This document shows positions 33,858 through 41,467 of a DNA stretch of 64,000 nucleotides, in pieces. Numbering within the stretch: position 1 is the first letter of the stretch; each line of letters starts with the position of its first letter. The stretch lies in NCBI RefSeq assembly GCF_000282195.1, contig NZ_AKJT01000070.1:1-64000 (forward strand). Direction: 5' to 3'. This stretch comes from Pseudomonas sp. GM18. Lineage in GTDB: Bacteria > Pseudomonadota > Gammaproteobacteria > Pseudomonadales > Pseudomonadaceae. A model generated the notes under the pieces. It was not told the origin of the DNA and did not search any database. It was given only the letters and a program-made list of their open reading frames with translations. Made by a program: the position numbers and the translations under genes.

Positions 33858-35005
33858 TTCACGTTCTCCATCATTTCATCCAAACACATTTGCACGCGGT
33901 CATCATGGTCATCCTTGAGACTTAGATAGAGAGAAAATGGGTCTACAGTTCCAGTAGCCATGTTGTTGCGCAGTGGGTCATAGCTCCAAAACTGGATGCA
34001 GCACGCTGCATGGCTTTGCGGCACCTCAAAATAGGGAAACGTGGTCTCGAATTTCGATATGGCCGTCTTTGAGGTTGAGCCCCAAAAGCCGATCTCTACC
34101 CCATATGCCGTATTCACTTTTTGGCGGTGTTCAGACTGAGCGAGCTCTCGAATGTGCTCGAACTGCGCAGTCGTCATTGCGAAGCCAGGTACTTTTGGAC
34201 TGGCGAGAAGGCTCATCTCTGCCAGGGCCGCCTCCCCCGCCAACAGCATTGGGGTGTCAAACGCCTCAGGGATTGCATTTAACCAAAGCGTTTTTTTGAC
34301 CGGCGTACGCATGTAGTCTTTCGCCATTTCCCAAGTCTCTTTAGGAGACAAGTGAAAAAAGATCGCGGCTTCACCCATTTCCTTTCCAGGCTGAACGATG
34401 TCCAGGTCGGTCAGCTCTTTGATGGCTCTGGTGACGGTCATTTTCGCGTAGGTAAAGGATTTCTCGAAAGTAGAACGAGTGGTCAGTAGCCGGGACTGCC
34501 ATCCTTTGATCAAGAATTGAATAAGCATGGATTGAGTGGCGGGACTCAGTACCTGAGGTTTTTCCAGCCGCTGCCTGTAGTACTCGCGCAAATCCATTCC
34601 AAACGCGGGAAGATAAAGCTGGTTTCCCGGCACGATGAATTGGACGCCTTTCTCGACCAGTCGTTTTCTGTCATAGCTCGGGAGCGTGTCTGTGACGAAA
34701 ACCATGAGGTCGCTGGTTTCAGGCATCTTCTTCGCCAGCAGCTTGTTGATTGCCTGCATATGCTTGGCTACATCCGCAACACTAGCTTCCCGTTGTGGAC
34801 GCTCCTTGAGGATGAGACACCTGACCCCTAAGATTTCCGTGACGAAAAATTCGTATCGGTCACGCAGCGCATACGGAAGGATTTTGACGTGTTCCCACGG
34901 TTTGAAGCGTAGCTTTAGGCCTAGCACGCTCTCTACATAGACCTTGAGCTCGATCAGGTCGCGCCTCTCATGGAGGTCGTGGTCGTAGCTGGTAAAGTCA
35001 ACCAT
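33851..35005 (-). CDS. Winged-helix protein, putative antitoxin/regulator partner of the nucleotidyltransferase
   Basis: 384 residues that I do not recognise as a named family. Numbering here is from ATG 35005. Residues about 28-140 look like an alpha/beta domain (LILKERPQREAS, FIVPGNQLYLPAFGMDLREYY). Residues 158-215 contain a MarR-like winged helix (FEKSFTYAKMTVTRAIKELT). The C-terminus has VDPFSLYLSL and DDRVQMCLDEMM, similar in position to AbiEi-like proteins. I start at ATG 35005, 9 nt after GGA. ATG 35011 is only 4 nt after it. A 17-bp palindrome lies upstream. By analogy with type IV systems it could neutralise the toxin and repress the operon. Confidence 0.6.
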   Translation of the reverse strand: MVDFTSYDHDLHERRDLIELKVYVESVLGLKLRFKPWEHVKILPYALRDRYEFFVTEILGVRCLILKERPQREASVADVAKHMQAINKLLAKKMPETSDLMVFVTDTLPSYDRKRLVEKGVQFIVPGNQLYLPAFGMDLREYYRQRLEKPQVLSPATQSMLIQFLIKGWQSRLLTTRSTFEKSFTYAKMTVTRAIKELTDLDIVQPGKEMGEAAIFFHLSPKETWEMAKDYMRTPVKKTLWLNAIPEAFDTPMLLAGEAALAEMSLLASPKVPGFAMTTAQFEHIRELAQSEHRQKVNTAYGVEIGFWGSTSKTAISKFETTFPYFEVPQSHAACCIQFWSYDPLRNNMATGTVDPFSLYLSLKDDHDDRVQMCLDEMMENVKW

Positions 35006-35037
35006 GGTCATTCTTCCGTATCACGATTTCATCACGA

Positions 35038-35054
35038 TATCAGAGGCTCTGATA
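35038..35054 (-). promoter_or_regulatory. Candidate operator of the winged-helix/nucleotidyltransferase operon
   Basis: TATCAGAG-G-CTCTGATA is a perfect 17-bp palindrome 33 bp before the operon start. Around it are repeated elements: ATTCTTCCGT occurs at 35010 and again at 35073. A winged-helix product of the operon is the obvious candidate binder. Confidence 0.5.
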
Positions 35055-35144
35055 GCGTGCAAAATTCCTGATATTCTTCCGTGAGTTCTGATGCAGAGTC
35101 TCTGCGAAGCGAGATAAAAGATAATGGCCAGGGAGCGAGTGACA

Positions 35145-35184
35145 GTCGCGGTAGGGATAGAGTTATCTACAACCCTACCGCGAC
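35145..35184. repeat. Perfect 12-bp inverted repeat
   Basis: GTCGCGGTAGGG (35145-35156) and CCCTACCGCGAC (35173-35184) enclose a 16-nt AT-rich loop. It lies between the operon's promoter region and the small gene at 35216, next to the right-hand direct repeat. There is no T run, so it is not a typical terminator. Confidence 0.75.
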
Positions 35185-35196
35185 CAGATGCGCGAC

Positions 35197-35218
35197 GATC
35201 GCGGCTTTCCGGTCTTCA
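35197..35218. repeat. Right copy of direct repeat flanking the operon
   Basis: The 22 bp starting GATCGCGGCTTTCCGGTCTT match 33001-33022 in the same orientation with one mismatch. Similarity extends about 5 bp to the left. The two copies bracket the winged-helix/nucleotidyltransferase operon, 2.2 kb apart. This copy overlaps the stop end of the small gene that follows. Confidence 0.7.
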
Positions 35219-35485
35219 ACGTACGGCTTTTTCCAGCTTCCAGCCCAAAGCATCCAAGGCGTCACAGCCGTCCTGAATCAACAGGTGTGCAGCATTGGCG
35301 AAATGTTCCAGATCGTGACCTTCGACGTTTTTGATGCACAGGCAGGTGACGCTATTGAGCAGATTGCGCGCGGCTTTGATTCGGTGAGTGGCGGTTTCGA
35401 GGAGATCCGAGACTTTGGCTTCGGTGTCGATGTACAGAGTCGGGCCGACGCTGAAATTGCCTTGCAGGGGATGATACTTAGCCAT
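35216..35485 (-). CDS. Small uncharacterised protein
   Basis: 89 residues with no motif I can assign. The first 20 residues are extended (HPLQGNFSVGPTLYID). The rest is probably two or three helices (KVSDLLETATHRIKAARNLL and HDLEHFANAAHLLIQDGCDA). It resembles in layout the small DUF3077/DUF6124-type proteins that are common in pseudomonads, but I cannot confirm membership. The ribosome-binding site GGAG lies 9 nt before the ATG. It has its own 5' region. The 3' end coincides with the repeated terminator-like sequence. Confidence 0.6.
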   Translation of the reverse strand: MAKYHPLQGNFSVGPTLYIDTEAKVSDLLETATHRIKAARNLLNSVTCLCIKNVEGHDLEHFANAAHLLIQDGCDALDALGWKLEKAVR

Positions 35486-35752
35486 TAGGTCTAACTCCGG
35501 TCACTTGGGTGAGGTTTCATCTTTGTTTCGACCGGCTAAGATCGATCGCCGATTCGTCGGCGACGGGCGAACTATAGGCGAGCAACCTGGGGAAGTAAAA
35601 CCCGGCCAATACGCATCGGAACTGTCCTACGCCATTCTCCGAACAAGCCTCACTCCTTGATTTTTACCACTGGCAGCGTCAGCCCATTGCGCAGTGAATC
35701 AATCAATCCGCCTTCCGTTCGTTGCTGCCTTTTTCGAGTTCCATATCGGCAA

Positions 35753-35860
35753 TCGCTGCCCGCCTTTGCCGATCTCGATCATTTTCGTGACGTCACGAAA
35801 ATGATTAGCGGCATCCACTCCAGCAGTTTCGCTGTTGCAGCTGTGGCAAGGATTGATTGT
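35753..35860 (-). pseudogene. Fragment of a DinD-like gene
   Basis: The minus strand reads SETAGVDAANHF followed by RDVTKMIEIGKGGQR. This aligns with the conserved core of DNA-damage-inducible protein D, for which I recall ACENSGHTIDDHF, MVKIG and KR in the E. coli protein. The rest of DinD (about 270 residues) is absent on both sides, so this is a relic. A second open stretch in another frame ends at 35650 (LIDSLRNGLTLPVVKIKE) and may be debris of another gene. The remainder of 35486-35923 shows no intact gene. Confidence 0.55.
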
Positions 35861-35923
35861 CCATAACGACTTCCTGATAAAACGCCAAGGTGTAAACCTT
35901 ATTCGGGACGAAGCAGCAGAGAC

Positions 35924-35953
35924 AAAAAAGCCGACATCTCTATCGGCTTTTTT
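35924..35953 (-). terminator. Terminator of motA-motB
   Basis: AAAAAAGCCGATA and its partner TGTCGGCTTTTTT form a stem with an A/T run on each side, a few bases after the motB stop. It would also stop transcripts leaving the accessory block on the plus strand. Confidence 0.88.
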
Positions 35954-35961
35954 GTGGGTCA

Positions 35962-36987
35962 CTACTTGGCTGGCGCTGCCGGCTTCGGCGCCGGATTATC
36001 AAACAGGTTCAAACGCTCGCGAAGCTCATGGGCCGGCAGCGGTTCTTTATCCGCCGGCAATGCGTTCGGATCGGCTGGCGGCGCGGGCACTTCGCCTGGC
36101 CCGCCCTGCCCTTGCGTCGGCGCTGGCGCCGGTTCGGCACCTTGTTCGCCTTCGATGGCACGCTGGGCCTTCTTGGTCAGCACCACGATGTCGATCCGGC
36201 GGTTGACCGGGTTGAACGGGTTCTCCCGGTCGAACAGCGCCGACGAGGCATAACCCACGACACGCGCCACCTGTGAGTCCGGGTAGCTGCCGGCGACCAA
36301 TGCACGACGAGCCGCGTTGGCGCGGTTGGCCGAGAGTTCCCAGTTGCCGAAATCGCCGGTGCCCGAGTAAGGCTTGGCATCGGTGTGGCCGCTGATGCTG
36401 ATCTTGTTCGGCACCGCTTTGATGGTGTCGGCCATGGCCAGCAGGATGTCTTCGAAGTACGGCTTCAGACGCGCACTGCCGGAGTCGAACATCGGGCGGT
36501 TTTCGGCGTCCATGATCTGGATGCGCAAACCGTCCTGGGTGATCTCGAATAGGATCTGGTCCTTGAATTTCTGCAACTGCGGATTTTCATCGACCTTGTT
36601 CTGCAACTCTTGCAGCAACAACTCCAGGCGCTCTTTCTCGACCTGTTCGGCCATGCTTTCGACCTGTTCGGAGTCGACCGTCACCTTGTCCGGCTGAGGC
36701 TGGGATTTCACCTCGGGGTTGAGGGTGGTCTCCGGCGCCAGGGTCGGCGAGCCGCCCAGGTCGATGATGTACGGCGTACCGCTTTCGGTAAAACCGACCG
36801 GGTCCTTGAAGTAACCGGCGATGGCGATCTTCTGTTCCGGCGTTGCCGTGGACAACAGCCACAGCACCAGGAAGAACGCCATCATCGCCGTCGCGAAGTC
36901 CGCGAAGGCGATTTTCCAGGAGCCCCCGTGATGCCCGCCCGCGTATTTCTTTACGCGCTTGATGATTATCGGCTGGTTATTTTCCAT
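35962..36987 (-). CDS. motB: Flagellar motor stator protein MotB
   Basis: 341 residues. A cytoplasmic N-terminus (VKKYAGGHHGGSWKIAFADF) leads to one membrane helix. D30 is the equivalent of the proton-binding Asp32 of E. coli MotB. The periplasmic OmpA-like domain (about 160-275) has SGHTDAKPY and NRANAARRALV for peptidoglycan anchoring. The C-terminal 60 residues are proline- and alanine-rich. It follows motA by 3 bp. Confidence 0.97.
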   Translation of the reverse strand: MENNQPIIIKRVKKYAGGHHGGSWKIAFADFATAMMAFFLVLWLLSTATPEQKIAIAGYFKDPVGFTESGTPYIIDLGGSPTLAPETTLNPEVKSQPQPDKVTVDSEQVESMAEQVEKERLELLLQELQNKVDENPQLQKFKDQILFEITQDGLRIQIMDAENRPMFDSGSARLKPYFEDILLAMADTIKAVPNKISISGHTDAKPYSGTGDFGNWELSANRANAARRALVAGSYPDSQVARVVGYASSALFDRENPFNPVNRRIDIVVLTKKAQRAIEGEQGAEPAPAPTQGQGGPGEVPAPPADPNALPADKEPLPAHELRERLNLFDNPAPKPAAPAK

Positions 36988-36990
36988 GAC

Positions 36991-37842
36991 TTAGCGACCG
37001 CGGACCGCTTGTTCCAGCTCAGCGAAGCTAGGGCGGTGCGCCGGGTACAGAACCTTGCGGCCGAATTCCACCGCCAGCGATGGCGGCATGCCGGAAGCCG
37101 AAGCCACCAGCGAGGCCTTGATGGCTTCGTAGACGTTCAGTTCTTCCTTGGCGTCGTGGCCCAGGGCATGGGACAACGGACCAAAGAAACCGTAGGCGGC
37201 GAGAATACCGAAGAAGGTACCTACCAGCGCCGCACCCACGTGCAGACCAATGGACTTCTGGTCGCTTTCACCCAGGGAGGCCATGGTCACAACAATACCC
37301 AATACCGCCGCGACGATACCGAAACCGGGCATGGCATCCGCGACGCCGCTGACGGCGTGGGAAGGGTGGTCCAGGTCTTCCTTAAGGCTGGTCAGCTCCA
37401 TGTCGAACAAGCCTTCAAGCTCATGGGGAGCCATGTTGCCGGAGGACATGATGCGCAGGTAATCGCAGATGTACGCGGTCATGCGTTCATCCTTCAGCAC
37501 CGCCGGGTACTTGGCGAAGATCGGGCTCGCGGCGGCATCTTCGATGTCGCCTTCGATCGCCATCATGCCTTCGCGACGGCTCTTGTTGAGGATCTCGTAA
37601 ATCAGCCCCAGCACTTCCAGGTAGAAGGTGTGGTTGAAACGCGAACTGAACATGCCCAAGGCTTTCTTGAGCACGTGCTTCGTCATGTGGCCGGGGTTGG
37701 CCTGCAGGAATGCGCCAAGGGCCGCGCCGCCGATAATCATCACCTCGAAAGGCTGGATGAGGGCGGCAATCTTGCCGTGGGAAAGCACGTATCCGCCGAG
37801 CACGCTCGCGAATACGACGATGATGCCGATAATTTTAGCCAT
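36991..37842 (-). CDS. motA: Flagellar motor stator protein MotA
   Basis: A 283-residue stator subunit with four membrane segments that forms the proton channel with MotB and pushes on the rotor through its cytoplasmic loop. The family start MAKIIGIIVVFASVLGGYVL is clear at 37842. An in-frame TTG 26 codons upstream is less likely. The sequence just before the ATG is pyrimidine-rich (CTCTCCTACCT) and has no evident Shine-Dalgarno. It forms a two-gene unit with motB. Confidence 0.96.
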   Translation of the reverse strand: MAKIIGIIVVFASVLGGYVLSHGKIAALIQPFEVMIIGGAALGAFLQANPGHMTKHVLKKALGMFSSRFNHTFYLEVLGLIYEILNKSRREGMMAIEGDIEDAAASPIFAKYPAVLKDERMTAYICDYLRIMSSGNMAPHELEGLFDMELTSLKEDLDHPSHAVSGVADAMPGFGIVAAVLGIVVTMASLGESDQKSIGLHVGAALVGTFFGILAAYGFFGPLSHALGHDAKEELNVYEAIKASLVASASGMPPSLAVEFGRKVLYPAHRPSFAELEQAVRGR

Positions 37843-38008
37843 AGGTAGGAGAGCACTTACTGAGTCGGGTTCAAGGTCATATTCGGAAGTTAAAAAATCT
37901 CTTCTTCTACTTATCGGCAAAACTGCGCCAGACTATAGCCAGTTAAGGCGAAAAGCTAATTTGACCCGTTCAGGGCATAGGTAAAGCAGACGATGATCGC
38001 GTCCAGAC

Positions 38009-39541
38009 ATGGCTAACGAAACGAACGTCCCAACGCCAAAACCAACCACGCTTGAAGGCTGGGTCAAGCTTCTCGATGGCGTGCGCCTGCCGGTTCCGCA
38101 AGCCAGCCACGACCGGGTCTGCAAAGCCATCCGCGATAACCGCAGCTCCCTGCGCGACATCGCCGAATTGATGCAGGAAAGTCCGGCCCTGGCCTTGAGC
38201 GTGATTCGCGAAGCCAACCGTCACACCCATGGCAGCATGACCGAGCCTGCTGAAAACCTTGAGGTGGCAATCAATCGCCTCGGCTTGAAACGCACTGAAG
38301 AGTTACTCGACCGCCTGCCTGCTGAACCCCAATCACAGATCCCCGTCGCCCTGCGCCAGCTTCAACTGATCAGCCAGCACGCCACTCAACAGGCCAACGG
38401 TTTTTTTGCCAGTCGCCTGGCGCGGCTGTGGCAGGACATCCACTGGGGCAGCCTGCTGTTTCTCTCGCCGCTCTGGCCCATGGCATTGGCCCATCCGCAG
38501 TTGCTTGAAGAGTGGGAGTTGCGGGTCATCCATAAAGGCGAGTCGGCACGCAAAGTCGAAAAGCAATTGTTCGGCGTGCGCCTGCTGGAAATCTGTCTGG
38601 CGCTGGTGGACGTCTGGCGCCTGCCGATCTGGGTGCAGCAAGGTTATCGGCTGCTGCGCAGCGAGCAACGTGAACTGGTGAAAGTCCTGCGCATCGCACG
38701 TGACAGCGATCACCCATTGCGCCAACAGAACCGCCTCGATGACGACCCGACGCTGCGCCGCTGGCTCAATCAGCCCGCCAATACCGTGCTGCTGGCCAAC
38801 GGTCTGGCGCTGGCGGCACAACAGGCCTGGGACAGTCCCCACTGCGAGCGCTGGCAGTACCTGACCAGCCTTTACCTGCAAATGCCGATGGATGAGGTGC
38901 AGCAACAATTGCACCAACAGGCCGCCAACAGCGCTCGTCAACACGCCATGCCGGACCTCTGGCACCCGGCCGAATCGCTGATCTGGCCACCAGGTGCGAA
39001 CCGCGTTCACGCCGGCTTGCTGCCCGCCCCGGCGCCGACCGCCGAAGACCTGGCGAAGTGGCGCAAGCAATGTGCCGAACTGCTGGTGGAGCCGAGCCGT
39101 TTTACCAATGCCATGCACTTGACCACATCGGCCCGGGATGCCCTGGTGGCGTGTGGCATGCGGCGGGTGATGATTCTGATGGCCGACCGCACGCACGCCA
39201 ACTTGCGTGTGCACCAGACCGCCGGGCTGCCCAAGGAAGTGGCCGGCCTGAACCTGGTGGTCAGCCAGAGCACCGTGCTGCAACGCCTGCTCGCGCAACA
39301 GGCCCAGGTACGCCTGACGCCGGCCAACAACGCACAATTCTCGGCCCTGCTGCCAGCCAGCCTGCGCTCACAGTTCAGCGGCGAACACCTGCTGCTGCGC
39401 TCACTGGTCAACAACGGCCGGGTGATCATGATCGTGGTAGCGGATCAGGGCGGCGGACCGTTCTCGGAAATCACCGTGCAAGCGTTCGGCAAAACCGCGC
39501 AATGCATCGAAAAGGCCCTGCACAGCTTTAGCCACCGCTAG
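38009..39541 (+). CDS. HDOD domain-containing protein
   Basis: 510 residues. An N-terminal HDOD-like domain (about 15-240) starts LLDGVRLPVPQASHDRVCKAI and contains ESPALALSVIREANR. A C-terminal region (about 350-505) resembles a sensor or GAF-like fold. HDOD proteins act in signalling, often with c-di-GMP or motility genes, but have no defined enzyme activity. It is divergent from motAB, with about 165 bp between starts, so the two may share control. Homologues lie in the same place in other pseudomonads, as I recall. Confidence 0.8.
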   Translation: MANETNVPTPKPTTLEGWVKLLDGVRLPVPQASHDRVCKAIRDNRSSLRDIAELMQESPALALSVIREANRHTHGSMTEPAENLEVAINRLGLKRTEELLDRLPAEPQSQIPVALRQLQLISQHATQQANGFFASRLARLWQDIHWGSLLFLSPLWPMALAHPQLLEEWELRVIHKGESARKVEKQLFGVRLLEICLALVDVWRLPIWVQQGYRLLRSEQRELVKVLRIARDSDHPLRQQNRLDDDPTLRRWLNQPANTVLLANGLALAAQQAWDSPHCERWQYLTSLYLQMPMDEVQQQLHQQAANSARQHAMPDLWHPAESLIWPPGANRVHAGLLPAPAPTAEDLAKWRKQCAELLVEPSRFTNAMHLTTSARDALVACGMRRVMILMADRTHANLRVHQTAGLPKEVAGLNLVVSQSTVLQRLLAQQAQVRLTPANNAQFSALLPASLRSQFSGEHLLLRSLVNNGRVIMIVVADQGGGPFSEITVQAFGKTAQCIEKALHSFSHR

Positions 39542-39590
39542 GGCCTGTTATCCGTTATTTCCCGCCCCAAAATAACTGATAACAGGCCCT
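39540..39590 (+). terminator. Long hairpin after the HDOD gene
   Basis: AGGGCCTGTTATC (39540-39552) and GATAACAGGCCCT (39578-39590) are perfect 13-bp arms. A further CGTTATTT and AAAATAAC pairing lies inside. It starts on the TAG stop codon. There is no T run, but the stem is strong. Confidence 0.6.
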
Positions 39591-39637
39591 CATGGCGCTG
39601 CGCTACAATCCTCCCCTTTGTGCTCTGGAGACCTCAC

Positions 39638-40453
39638 ATGTCTGACTTCTCTGGCTTGGCGCTGGTGATCGAACCGAGCGACCTGCTCCCGCGTCTCGAC
39701 TCCCGCGAACTGATTCTGGTGGACCTGACCAGCAGCGCCCGCTATGCCGAAGGGCATATCCCCGGTGCACGCTTTGTCGATCCAAAACGCACTCAGCTGG
39801 GTCAGGCGCCTGCGCCTGGCCTGTTGCCGACCCACGCCGCGCTTGAAGCATTGTTCGGCGAACTGGGGCACAACCCTGATGCGGTCTACGTCGTCTATGA
39901 CGACGAAGGCGGCGGTTGGGCCGGGCGTTTTATCTGGCTGCTGGATGTCATCGGCCACAGCAAGTATCACTATGTCGACGGCGGCCTGCCGGCCTGGCTG
40001 GCAGAAGGCTTGCCCATGTCGATCCAGATCCCGCCGGCAGTCGGCGGCCCGGTCGCCCTGACCCTGCACGACGAACCTGTCGCCACCCGCGAATACCTGC
40101 AAAGCCGCCTCGGCGCCGCTGACCTGGCGATCTGGGACGCACGCGGCCCGCTGGAATACTCCGGTGAGAAAGTGCTGGCGGCCAAGGGCGGGCACATCCC
40201 CGGCGCGGTCAATTTCGAATGGACCGCCGGCATGGATCAGGCACGCAACCTGCGTATCCGCACCGACATGCCGAAAATCCTGGAACAACTCGGCATTACC
40301 AAAGACAAAGAAGTCATTACCCACTGCCAGACCCACCATCGTTCTGGCTTCACCTATCTGGTGGCCAAGGCGCTCGGTTATCCGCGGGTCAAAGGCTACG
40401 CCGGCTCCTGGGGCGAATGGGGCAACCACCCTGACACGCCCGTAGAGATTTAA
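39638..40453 (+). CDS. rhdA: Thiosulfate sulfurtransferase (rhodanese) RhdA
   Basis: A 271-residue tandem-rhodanese enzyme that moves sulfane sulfur to cyanide or other acceptors. The catalytic loop HCQTHHRSG has its cysteine at 230, the same number as in Azotobacter RhdA. The unusual TxHHR loop is characteristic of that enzyme. I start at MSDFSGLALV (39638), with TGGAG 8 nt before it. The next gene, psd, begins 18 bp after the stop, so they are likely co-transcribed. In HCN-producing pseudomonads it may detoxify cyanide. Confidence 0.95.
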   Translation: MSDFSGLALVIEPSDLLPRLDSRELILVDLTSSARYAEGHIPGARFVDPKRTQLGQAPAPGLLPTHAALEALFGELGHNPDAVYVVYDDEGGGWAGRFIWLLDVIGHSKYHYVDGGLPAWLAEGLPMSIQIPPAVGGPVALTLHDEPVATREYLQSRLGAADLAIWDARGPLEYSGEKVLAAKGGHIPGAVNFEWTAGMDQARNLRIRTDMPKILEQLGITKDKEVITHCQTHHRSGFTYLVAKALGYPRVKGYAGSWGEWGNHPDTPVEI

Positions 40454-40471
40454 GTTTTTCAAGGACAGTTA

Positions 40472-41332
40472 ATGAATAAGCGTTTGTTTATCCTCAGCCA
40501 ATACCTGCTGCCCCATCACTTGCTCTCGCGACTGGCCGGCTGCATTGCCGAATGCCGCGTGCGCTGGTTCAAGAACGCCTTTACCGCCTGGTTCGCCAAG
40601 CGTTATCAAGTGGATATGTCCCAGGCGCTGGTCGAAGACCTGACCGCTTACGAGCACTTCAATGCGTTCTTCACCCGCGCCTTGAAAGACGGCGCTCGCC
40701 CGCTGGATCAAACCCCGGGCGCGATCCTCAGCCCGGCCGACGGTGCCGTCAGCCAGCTCGGCCCGATCGAACACGGTCGCGTTTTCCAGGCCAAGGGCCA
40801 CAGCTTCAGCGTGCTGGAACTGCTGGGTGGCGACGCGGCCAACGCAGCGCCCTTCATGGGCGGCGATTTCGCCACCATTTACCTGTCGCCGAAAGACTAC
40901 CACCGCGTGCACATGCCGTTGGCCGGCACTCTGCGCGAAATGGTCTACATCCCCGGCCGCATCTTCTCGGTCAACCAGACCACCGCTGAAAACGTTCCGG
41001 AACTGTTCGCCCGCAACGAGCGTGTAGCGTGCATTTTCGACACTGAACGCGGCCCGATGGCCGTGGTACTGGTGGGCGCGATGATTGTGGCGTCGATCGA
41101 AACCGTCTGGGCTGGCTTGGTCACACCGCCAAAACGCGAGCTGAAAACCTTCCGCTACGACGAAGCGGCCCGTGCGCCGATTCACTTGGAAAAAGGCGCG
41201 GAACTGGGGCGCTTCAAACTCGGTTCTACGGCGGTCGTGCTGTTCGGGCCGGATCAAGTGAAATGGGCTGAGGGGCTGGGCGCCCTTTCGCCAGTGCAGA
41301 TGGGCCAGGGCATCGGCTTGCCTACCGCCTGA
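40472..41332 (+). CDS. psd: Phosphatidylserine decarboxylase
   Basis: A 286-residue proenzyme that makes phosphatidylethanolamine at the inner membrane. The self-cleavage site LGST is at 250-253, with S252 becoming the pyruvoyl group. D90 (LSPADG) and H147 (YHRVHMP) complete the cleavage triad. Length is normal. It follows rhdA closely. Confidence 0.97.
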   Translation: MNKRLFILSQYLLPHHLLSRLAGCIAECRVRWFKNAFTAWFAKRYQVDMSQALVEDLTAYEHFNAFFTRALKDGARPLDQTPGAILSPADGAVSQLGPIEHGRVFQAKGHSFSVLELLGGDAANAAPFMGGDFATIYLSPKDYHRVHMPLAGTLREMVYIPGRIFSVNQTTAENVPELFARNERVACIFDTERGPMAVVLVGAMIVASIETVWAGLVTPPKRELKTFRYDEAARAPIHLEKGAELGRFKLGSTAVVLFGPDQVKWAEGLGALSPVQMGQGIGLPTA

Positions 41333-41340
41333 TCCCTCGA

Positions 41341-41373
41341 TCCGATCCCACGAACTCCTTTCGTGGGATCGGA
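41341..41373 (+). terminator. Hairpin after psd
   Basis: TCCGATCCCACGAA and TTCGTGGGATCGGA are perfect 14-bp arms with a 5-nt loop, 8 bp after the psd stop. No T run follows. It is a likely rhdA-psd transcript end. Confidence 0.6.
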
Positions 41374-41467
41374 CACCTCCTCCCGCTGCGCCCCCTCCGC
41401 CAGCGTTCATAGCTGCTACAGTCAAAGTCATTCGTTGCCCATTTCCCGGTCGGAGTTTGTCCACGGC

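Noticed and set aside
35778..35805. 28-bp perfect palindrome considered as an operator or recombination site
   Set aside because: It is explained at least as well as the codons of the DinD-like core; kept only as part of that finding.
35657..35866. 69-codon plus-strand frame in the motB-side gap
   Set aside because: No ribosome-binding site, no motif, and it is antisense to the DinD-like relic.
35962..35999. CRISPR array or insertion sequence in the accessory block
   Set aside because: No regularly spaced repeats, no cas genes, no transposase frame and no terminal inverted repeats with a transposase were found anywhere in the window.
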